Source of the DNA: a bacterium
Lineage (GTDB): Bacteria; BMS3Abin14
Reading direction: 5' to 3'
Assembly: GCA_020352595.1 (NCBI GenBank)
Contig: CP070682.1
Coordinates: 91,319-96,360 of the forward strand
Length of the DNA: 5,042 bases
Part shown: piece after piece, positions 1-5,042 of the stretch
Layout of the letters: every line of letters starts with the position of its first letter
Position numbering within the stretch: the first letter of the stretch is position 1
Translations under genes and position numbers: made by a program
Notes under the pieces: model-generated
What the model saw: the letters and a program-made list of their open reading frames with translations, nothing else
Databases searched by the model: none
What the model was told of the DNA's origin: nothing

Positions 1-1
1 C

Positions 2-46
2 CTGGTGATGGGCCCGATGGGCGAACCCGGGGACGAAACCGGGTAA
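2..46 (+). CDS. Possible C-terminal tail of an upstream gene (partial)
   Basis: The second reading frame is open from the left edge and ends at a TAA at 44-46, giving the 14-residue tail LVMGPMGEPGDETG. It lies on the same strand as the following genes and stops 64 bases before galE, which suits the end of a preceding operon member. The first frame is also open, but it would run about 70 bases into galE, so it is less likely. The piece is too short to identify a family, and the call rests only on position, frame and stop codon. Confidence 0.3.
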   Translation: MVMGPMGEPGDETG

Positions 47-96
47 GACTTGCCTCCAGGCCCCGGCATCCGGGCTGTCGAGAGAAGGTTCCACAC

Positions 97-102
97 AAGG
101 AG
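97..102 (+). promoter_or_regulatory. Ribosome binding site of galE
   Basis: AAGGAG lies eight bases before the ATG at 111. It is the strongest Shine-Dalgarno sequence in the window and fixes the galE start. No convincing sigma-70 -35/-10 pair is visible between the upstream stop codon and this site. Confidence 0.75.
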
Positions 103-110
103 ATGGACAT

Positions 111-1091
111 ATGGCTGAGGCCGTGCTCGTTGCGGGCGGGGCAGGTTTCATCGGATCCCACGTGTCGAAACTCCTCCATATGAAGGGCTACCATCCCGTG
201 GTGGTGGACAACTTCGTCCGCGGGCACAGATGGGCGGTCAAGTGGGGATCTTTCGTTGAAGGTGATCTGGCAGACACTCAGCAACTGATGCGAGTCATCC
301 GGCACCACCGGATCAGGGCAGTCATGCACTTTGCCGCCTACGCCTATGTCGGGGAGTCTGTGGCCGAGCCTTCCATGTATTACCTCAACAACGTCGCCGG
401 CACCCTTTCGCTTCTCGAGGCCATGAGGGATGCCGGAGCGGAACGGCTCATCTTCTCTTCCAGTTGCACCACCTACGGGGAGCCCAGGGAGACTCCCATA
501 ACAGAGGACCACCCCCAGGTTCCCATCAGTCCCTACGGCCGGAGCAAGCTCATGGTGGAGCAGGTCCTGAGGGATTACGAGGACGCCTACGGCTTGCGAC
601 ACGTCAACCTCCGGTACTTCAATGCCTCTGGAGCCGATCCCGAAGGGGAACTGGGTGAGGTCCACGACCCTGAGACTCACCTGATCCCCGTGGTCCTGGA
701 CGTGGCCCTGGGCCGACGTCCCCACGTGGCCGTCTTCGGTACCGACTGGAACACGCCGGACGGGACCTGTATCCGGGACTACATCCACGTGAGCGACCTG
801 GCGGAGGCCCACGTGCTGGCCCTCGAACACCTTCTAGCCGGAGGCGGGAGCCGCTCCTATAACCTCAGCAACGGGGAGGGCTTCTCGGTCCTCCAGGTCA
901 TTGAGGAGACCAGGAAGATCACGGGCAGGACGGTCAGGGCCATCGAGGAGCCCAGGAGACAGGGTGACCCGGCGGCTCTTGTGGGCAGCTCGGAACGGAT
1001 CCGGCGGGAACTTGGCTGGGAGCCCCGCCATCCCGGACTGGAAGCCATAATAGGGAGCGCCTGGGAATGGCACCGTGGTTTCCATACATGA
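111..1091 (+). CDS. galE: UDP-glucose 4-epimerase
   Basis: This enzyme interconverts UDP-glucose and UDP-galactose in the cytoplasm, feeding sugars into envelope polysaccharide or the Leloir pathway. The 326-residue length is normal for bacterial GalE. Visible features of the extended short-chain dehydrogenase family are the N-terminal Rossmann motif GGAGFIGSH (residues 9-17), DNF at 33-35 after the second strand, HFAAYAYVGES (73-83), the SSSCTTYG strand (116-123) with the catalytic Ser/Thr position, and the catalytic YGRSK pair Tyr142/Lys146. RYFNASGADP (168-177), RDYIHVSDLA (222-231) and the C-terminal RRQGDPAALVGSS region (282-294) follow in GalE order. The start is fixed by AAGGAG at 97-102. 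It is the first complete gene of the cluster. A related UDP-sugar epimerase with N-acetylhexosamine or pentose specificity cannot be excluded from sequence alone, but the motif set fits GalE best. Confidence 0.93.
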   Translation: MAEAVLVAGGAGFIGSHVSKLLHMKGYHPVVVDNFVRGHRWAVKWGSFVEGDLADTQQLMRVIRHHRIRAVMHFAAYAYVGESVAEPSMYYLNNVAGTLSLLEAMRDAGAERLIFSSSCTTYGEPRETPITEDHPQVPISPYGRSKLMVEQVLRDYEDAYGLRHVNLRYFNASGADPEGELGEVHDPETHLIPVVLDVALGRRPHVAVFGTDWNTPDGTCIRDYIHVSDLAEAHVLALEHLLAGGGSRSYNLSNGEGFSVLQVIEETRKITGRTVRAIEEPRRQGDPAALVGSSERIRRELGWEPRHPGLEAIIGSAWEWHRGFHT

Positions 1092-1153
1092 CGGAGGACT
1101 ACCGTTCAAAATCACTCTGGAGCCTGCCGGGGTCGAAGCAGACGGCCCCCTGC

Positions 1154-1158
1154 AGGGG
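1154..1158 (+). promoter_or_regulatory. Ribosome binding site supporting a GTG start at 1168
   Basis: AGGGG lies nine bases before the GTG at 1168, a normal spacing. The other in-frame starts are less well served: the GTG at 1075 has only a weak GGGA-type sequence upstream, the ATG at 1159 abuts these G residues with no spacer, and the GTG at 1210 directly follows GGGAAGG. This site is the main reason for choosing 1168 as the start of the lipoprotein gene. Confidence 0.45.
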
Positions 1159-1167
1159 ATGCTTGAC

Positions 1168-3177
1168 GTGAAAGGTCTTGTTTCGAAACGCAAAACGACA
1201 CCGGGAAGGGTGCGGTTCTTCCGTTTGACTGCCGCGTGCCTGGCGGTCCTGCCCCTGCTCGCGTCGTGCCGGAAACCCACCGGTACCGAACCCACCCTTG
1301 CAGGTATCGCACAGGATTTCGGTATGGCCCTGGAGGGAGGGCACGACTACTTCGTCCGGAAGAACCTCCTGCGGGAGAGGGGGGGCAGGGGATACTGGAC
1401 CGTCGAGGCGTCCAGTGCAGGGAGGGTGATCAAGGTCGAGGCGGTTCGCGGCGTTGACGAGGATGCGGCCCGCGCCTTCATGGAGGAGGGCAAGTACGTT
1501 CTGGGTTCCCTCTTCCAGGCCACACCTTCCCCCTATCCCGGAGTGATCTCCCGCGATGTGACGGTGCCCAGGGAGTTCGCCCCGAGAACCGCGACAGTGG
1601 TGATCGGGGGAGAATCCGTGGAAGTCTTCCTCCTTCCCAGCACCGCCAGGTTCACCTACGGTGTCAAGGTTGAAGACAACATAGAGTTCAGGGGGGGGAT
1701 ACTCTTCTTCCACGACAGGGGGGCAGGCACCGTCTTCCGCGTGGATCTGTTCGTACCGAAGGAGGAGTACAGCGAGGCCGAAGTTCTAAGAATTTTCGGT
1801 TCCCTGGAGTTTCGCGGCCAGGGTCCTGCATCGGTGGCCGTATCAGGGTCCGGCGCCTCAAGAGGAGGGGAATCTGACGGCCCGGTGGGGGACGCTTCGG
1901 CACCACCGGCAGCAGAGCCGGGCAGCGGGACCTGGAACCTGATCGTCGTGGGTTTCGAGCCTCTGGGAGCCCGGCACGTGGGCGTCTACGGATACGCGAA
2001 GCGCACCACACCCAACCTGGACCGCTTCGCCGAGGATGCCGTGCTCTTCCGAAACGCCGTTAGCACGTCGAGCTGGACGCTGCCCGCTTTCATGTCCTGG
2101 TTCACCTCCCTTTACCCATCCCAGCACTCCCTGACCAACAAGTACCGGCTCTCCACCATGGTGGAAGGCGAGGATCCCCAACTGTCCAGGCTGCCGGAGG
2201 GGATCACCACCCTGGCCGAGCACCTGAAACGAAACGGGTTCGCCACAGCGGGCTTCACCGGAGGTGCGGCACTGTCCAGGGATTTCGGTTACGGCAGGGG
2301 ATTCGACACCTACTTCGACGAAGTGACCTTCGGCGGGTTCGACACCACCATGCCCAGGGCCATCCAGTGGCTGCGGGAAAACAGGGACAGGAGGTTCTTT
2401 CTCTTTGTGCAGGGGTTCGACGTCCACGGGCGGTTTCCCCTGAGGGAGGGCGCGGAGCGGTCCTTCTACGACGGAAGCTACAGCGGCCGCTACAAAGGCA
2501 CCGTTGAGGAGTACTGGGATCTGAGGGACGCCAACCTGGACGACCCGGAGTTCGAGCTCAACGCCCGGGACGTGGCCTTCTGGACAGCCCACTACGACGC
2601 CAAGATCTTCGAGGCTGACAGGCGGTTCGGAAATTTCATGGAGGAGGTCGCCCGCCTTGGTCTGCTCGATAACTCGGTGATCGTCGTCTCCTCCGGCTCC
2701 GGCAACGAGTACTTCGAGCACGGAGGCCTCGACCACGGCCTGACCCTTTACGACGAACTGGTCCTCGTCCCCCTCGTCATCCGCGTCCCGGGCCTGGGCG
2801 GACGGGTGGTGGAGGAGCAGGCCAGGACCCTGGACATCATGCCCACGGTCCTTGATCTGCTCCGGGTTGATCCCGGGAAGGAAATCTCTTCGCAGATGGA
2901 GGGCGTGTCTCTCTTTCAAGGCCCAGGAGAAAGGGTTTCGGCTGTGGACGCCTACATGGAGACGGATTACCTGGCGCAGTCCTTCAAGCGGGCCGTCAGG
3001 ACCCACGACGGTTACAAGCTCATCTATTCCATGGAAAACGCCTGGAGGGAAGTGTACAACCTGAAGGAGGATCCGGGTGAGACACGCAACCTGTTCGAGG
3101 AGCAAAAGCCTCTGTCCTCCAGGCTGGAACAGATGCTATTCTCGCACATGGAAAGGATCAAGGCCGGCTCCCGCTGA
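1168..3177 (+). CDS. Sulfatase-fold lipoprotein with degenerate active site
   Basis: From GTG 1168 the product is 669 residues (numbering used here). A basic stretch and hydrophobic segment lead to the lipobox LLASC, with the lipidated Cys at 34; Arg follows, so outer membrane sorting is plausible. Residues about 44-217 form a domain I do not recognise. Residues about 218-255 are a Gly/Ser/Ala/Pro-rich linker. Residues about 256-669 match the sulfatase/alkaline phosphatase superfamily: GVYGY and TTPNLDRFAE near the start, SSWTLP (301-306), LYPSQH, YDAKIFEAD, EHGGLDHGLTLYDE (517-530), VPLVIRVPG, RAVRT and the DPGETRNLFEE tail. Key residues are changed. The usual first metal-binding Asp is Glu264. 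The nucleophile position is Thr304, but the following Arg/His is Phe308. The usual Asp-His of the SDHG motif is Gly510-Ser511. The gene may start at GTG 1075 (700 residues, overlapping galE), ATG 1159 or GTG 1210. A sulfatase-superfamily fold is secure; catalysis is doubtful and the substrate unknown. Confidence 0.85.
   Translation: MKGLVSKRKTTPGRVRFFRLTAACLAVLPLLASCRKPTGTEPTLAGIAQDFGMALEGGHDYFVRKNLLRERGGRGYWTVEASSAGRVIKVEAVRGVDEDAARAFMEEGKYVLGSLFQATPSPYPGVISRDVTVPREFAPRTATVVIGGESVEVFLLPSTARFTYGVKVEDNIEFRGGILFFHDRGAGTVFRVDLFVPKEEYSEAEVLRIFGSLEFRGQGPASVAVSGSGASRGGESDGPVGDASAPPAAEPGSGTWNLIVVGFEPLGARHVGVYGYAKRTTPNLDRFAEDAVLFRNAVSTSSWTLPAFMSWFTSLYPSQHSLTNKYRLSTMVEGEDPQLSRLPEGITTLAEHLKRNGFATAGFTGGAALSRDFGYGRGFDTYFDEVTFGGFDTTMPRAIQWLRENRDRRFFLFVQGFDVHGRFPLREGAERSFYDGSYSGRYKGTVEEYWDLRDANLDDPEFELNARDVAFWTAHYDAKIFEADRRFGNFMEEVARLGLLDNSVIVVSSGSGNEYFEHGGLDHGLTLYDELVLVPLVIRVPGLGGRVVEEQARTLDIMPTVLDLLRVDPGKEISSQMEGVSLFQGPGERVSAVDAYMETDYLAQSFKRAVRTHDGYKLIYSMENAWREVYNLKEDPGETRNLFEEQKPLSSRLEQMLFSHMERIKAGSR
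1691..1698 (+). repeat. G8 homopolymer tract inside the lipoprotein gene
   Basis: Eight consecutive G residues encode part of the Arg-Gly-Gly at residues 175-177 of the lipoprotein, in its N-terminal domain. A G7 run at 1379-1385 and a G6 run at 1718-1723 lie in the same domain. The frame is open through all three. Such runs are prone to slippage and to sequencing length errors. Confidence 0.9.
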
Positions 3178-3213
3178 GGGGAGCGTCGATTCCGTCGGCC
3201 CAACATCGGGAAC

Positions 3214-4431
3214 ATGATGCTCAAGAAACTCGAAGACCTGAGACAGCAGGCGCGGATCGCAGCGGGGATCATTGACCGGAAAGTATACAGCGGTCCCTGG
3301 ACCGTCCAGATCGACCTCACCAACCGCTGCAACAACGACTGCATCGCCTGCTGGTGCAACTCCCCCCTCCTGGGCGACAAGGGCATGCCTTCCGGCATCC
3401 GGGACGCCACCCTCCCCTATGAGAGGCTTGTGACCATCGTCGATGAGCTCTCCGCCCTAGGTGTCCGGAGTATTTACTTCACCGGGGGCGGCGAACCCTT
3501 CATGCATCCGCGCATCCTGGACCTCATCTCCTACATCAAGGGCAAAGGCATCCACCTGGACATGAGCACCAACTTCACCCTTGTGGACAGGGCCACGGCC
3601 GAGGAGCTCGTGAGGCTGGAACTGGACCACATGAACCTGAGCCTGTGGGCCGGGTCCAGGGAGGTCTACGCGAAGCAGCACCCCAACAAGAGCGAGGAGA
3701 CCTTCGACCGGATGACGGAGGTCATCCGTCACATCAACGAACTCAAGAGAAGGCGCGGGCAGACGGTCCCCGGTCTGGGGATGTACAACGTCATCAACGT
3801 CCACAACTACCAGGACATCCACAACATGCTTGAGTTCGCCTTCCGGCATCGCATGGATCACGTTCACTTCACCCACGTGGACACGGTGCCGGACCGGACC
3901 GAGGTTCTCGCCCTGGACAGGGCCCGACTGGAGGAGTTGGCGGCGATGGCCCGCGAGGTGCCGAGGCTCACCGGAGAGTTGGGAGCCCGTTTCGGTCACA
4001 GGCTGCACCTTATCGGCTTTGAGACCTTTCTCAGGAGGACTTTGAGCAGCGGAGCCCCGGAGGCCAACTACGACACGGACCTGCTCGCGGTCATGCCCTC
4101 CTGCTACGCCGGCTGGAGTTTCGCCAGGATCCTCGCCAACGGGGAGATCAATTCGTGCCTGAAGTCCTTCAAGATCCCCGTTGGAAACATCCACGAGGAC
4201 AGCTTCACACGCATCTGGTTCGGCGAAAGGCAGGCCGAGTTCAGGGACCACACCATCGACTACGACCCCGGTGATCCCTATTTCCTGAACATGGGCAACG
4301 ACATGGCCACGGACGGGCAGGGGTGTCAAAAGTGCTGCGACAATCTCGGTCTGAACCTGGACATCCAGGGACGACTGGACAAGCTGAATGCCGTCACAAA
4401 AGGGGCCCTGAAAATTCTGCGTTTCCTCTGA
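3214..4431 (+). CDS. Radical SAM protein with SPASM/twitch-like C-terminus
   Basis: This is a 405-residue cytoplasmic iron-sulfur enzyme that should cleave S-adenosylmethionine to start a radical reaction; the substrate is unknown. After a lead-in, the strand TVQIDLTNRC carries the Cys39-x3-Cys43-x2-Cys46 motif that binds the SAM [4Fe-4S] cluster, with an extra Cys48. YFTGGGEPFMHP (88-99) is the SAM-binding GGE-type motif, and HLDMSTN (114-120) and the rest of the partial barrel follow. The C-terminus has Cys297-x12-Gly310-x4-Cys315, PVGNIHEDSFTRIWFGER (322-339) and Cys371-x2-Cys374-Cys375, typical of SPASM domains but with fewer cysteines than the full seven-Cys pattern, so perhaps one auxiliary cluster. 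The start is ATG 3214 or the adjacent ATG 3217, which sits better relative to the weak GGG at 3208-3210. No other ATG, GTG or TTG follows the in-frame upstream stop at 3175-3177. Related proteins occur in polysaccharide and peptide-modification loci. An anaerobic sulfatase maturase is possible by context but not supported by its neighbour's motif. Confidence 0.88.
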   Translation: MMLKKLEDLRQQARIAAGIIDRKVYSGPWTVQIDLTNRCNNDCIACWCNSPLLGDKGMPSGIRDATLPYERLVTIVDELSALGVRSIYFTGGGEPFMHPRILDLISYIKGKGIHLDMSTNFTLVDRATAEELVRLELDHMNLSLWAGSREVYAKQHPNKSEETFDRMTEVIRHINELKRRRGQTVPGLGMYNVINVHNYQDIHNMLEFAFRHRMDHVHFTHVDTVPDRTEVLALDRARLEELAAMAREVPRLTGELGARFGHRLHLIGFETFLRRTLSSGAPEANYDTDLLAVMPSCYAGWSFARILANGEINSCLKSFKIPVGNIHEDSFTRIWFGERQAEFRDHTIDYDPGDPYFLNMGNDMATDGQGCQKCCDNLGLNLDIQGRLDKLNAVTKGALKILRFL

Positions 4432-4457
4432 TCCGGAAGGGGGATGATCTGAAGAGG

Positions 4458-5042
4458 ATGGTCGCCGTGCGCCGCTCCAGAACTATAACCAGTGCCTCTC
4501 TGGCAGCCCTCCTGCTGACCGCCGGGATCCCGGCCTGGTCCCGCGGAGGAGAGGTGGACGATGCCGGCCCCAGGGCCAAGCCCCTGACCCTCCTCCGGTG
4601 CCTGGAGATGGCGGGGACCGAGTCCCTCGAGATCCGGGAGACCCGCCAGAAACTGCGGTCCGCCCAGATCGAATACGAGGACACCACCGGTTTCGACTGG
4701 CCCACGGTCTCGGCGGCTGTGGACTACGTATACAAGGACACCTATAACGAGGGCGAACCGGACCCCATCCGGCCTTACCTTTCTGCCTCCCAGACCAGCA
4801 TCAACGACTGGAACAAGGTCCAAAGGAGCCGGAGCGCGGCTACCAGGCTTTTCCAGGAAAAGCTCGCCCTGGAGAAGATGCTCTTTGGCGCCAGGGTCGC
4901 GGCCGGTGAGAAGTACTTCGATGTGCTCCAGGCCCAGGAGCTTGTGGAGCTGGGCAGGTCCCGGGTGCAGCGGAAGGCACGCGGGCTGGAGGAGATGGAG
5001 AACCGGTTCAGGCTGGGGCTTATCCCGGAGATGGACATACTC
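4458..5042 (+). CDS. TolC-family outer membrane efflux/secretion protein, 5' part
   Basis: The frame is open from ATG 4458 to the right edge, giving 195 residues of what is probably a protein of over 400. It starts with an export signal: basic VRRSR, then a hydrophobic stretch (about 13-25) ending near PAWS (25-28). Next comes the TolC repeat pattern: PLTLLRCLEMAG (42-53) corresponds to the usual LTLEEAL-type opening helix, followed by a long amphipathic helix (54-75), a short beta region (about 82-112), then another long helix containing EKYFDVLQAQELVELG (151-166) and the hallmark RFRLGLIPEMDIL (183-195). Members form trimeric outer membrane channels for efflux pumps or type I secretion. AAGAGG at 4452-4457 abuts this ATG but stands nine bases from GTG 4467, which may be the true start; GGAAGGGGG at 4435-4443 is 14 bases from the ATG. 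The gene follows the radical SAM gene by 26 bases. Pump partners and substrate are outside the window. Confidence 0.85.
   Translation, partial: MVAVRRSRTITSASLAALLLTAGIPAWSRGGEVDDAGPRAKPLTLLRCLEMAGTESLEIRETRQKLRSAQIEYEDTTGFDWPTVSAAVDYVYKDTYNEGEPDPIRPYLSASQTSINDWNKVQRSRSAATRLFQEKLALEKMLFGARVAAGEKYFDVLQAQELVELGRSRVQRKARGLEEMENRFRLGLIPEMDIL

Noticed and set aside
25..74. Two GC-rich inverted repeats: ACCCGG/CCGGGT at 25-30 and 39-44, and CCCGG/CCGGG at 62-66 and 70-74
   Set aside because: The stems are only five or six pairs and are not followed by a T run. In such GC-rich sequence they are expected by chance, so I do not call a terminator or attenuator.
1858..3105. A 415-codon open frame on the minus strand opposite the lipoprotein gene
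   Set aside because: It is an antisense shadow of a GC-rich gene with strong third-position bias. Its translation is rich in Val, Gly, His and Pro without recognisable domains, while the plus strand has clear sulfatase-family motifs.
3178..3213. The 36-base gap between lipoprotein and radical SAM genes as a promoter or terminator site
   Set aside because: No hairpin with a T run and no -35/-10 pair is visible. A GAGGGGAG sequence near 3176-3183 is too far from the ATG at 3214 to be its ribosome binding site.
3457..4329. A 290-codon open frame on the minus strand opposite the radical SAM gene
   Set aside because: It is another antisense shadow with low-complexity Val/His/Gly/Asp-rich composition. 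The plus strand carries the radical SAM cysteine motif and barrel signatures.
4444..4452. ATG at 4444 as the start of the TolC-family gene
   Set aside because: It is followed after one codon by TGA, so it encodes only two residues and is in the wrong frame, despite the good GGAAGGGGG just upstream.
4326..5038. Minus-strand open frames opposite the radical SAM tail and the right-edge gene
   Set aside because: The plus-strand frame from 4458 has a signal peptide and TolC-family repeat motifs, so these are shadows.

Overview
The window holds a single-direction (+ strand), tightly packed gene cluster in GC-rich DNA: galE, a sulfatase-fold lipoprotein, a radical SAM/SPASM-type protein, and the 5' part of a TolC-family outer membrane gene. 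The lipoprotein and the TolC-type protein point to a Gram-negative (diderm) bacterium. The base composition, protein style and use of radical SAM chemistry would suit an anaerobic deltaproteobacterium-like lineage, but that is inference, because no rRNA or other taxonomic marker is present.

Layout: positions 1-110 hold the probable last 14 codons of an upstream gene, then a leader with a clear ribosome binding site. Positions 111-1091 encode UDP-glucose 4-epimerase. The lipoprotein gene ends at 3177; its start is uncertain (GTG 1075, ATG 1159, GTG 1168 or GTG 1210, with 1168 preferred). The radical SAM gene (3214-4431) follows after 36 bases. The TolC-family gene starts 26 bases later at about 4458 and runs off the right edge. 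No gap contains a convincing terminator, so the genes probably form one operon. No tRNA, rRNA, CRISPR array, insertion sequence or attachment site was seen, and no gene-free stretch exceeds about 110 bases.

How the genes may work together: galE supplies UDP-galactose-type sugars for envelope or extracellular polysaccharide. The lipoprotein carries an alkaline-phosphatase/sulfatase-type domain on the periplasmic or outer-membrane side. The radical SAM protein is cytoplasmic. The TolC-like protein would form an outer membrane channel. The set reads as part of a surface glycan or export locus.

The main oddity is the sulfatase-like lipoprotein. Its overall fold signature is well kept, but several catalytic and metal-binding positions are replaced, which suggests a pseudoenzyme or a strongly changed activity. 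It is fused to an N-terminal domain that I do not recognise and lies directly upstream of a radical SAM protein. That pairing superficially recalls sulfatase and anaerobic maturase, but the target motif for such a maturase is absent.
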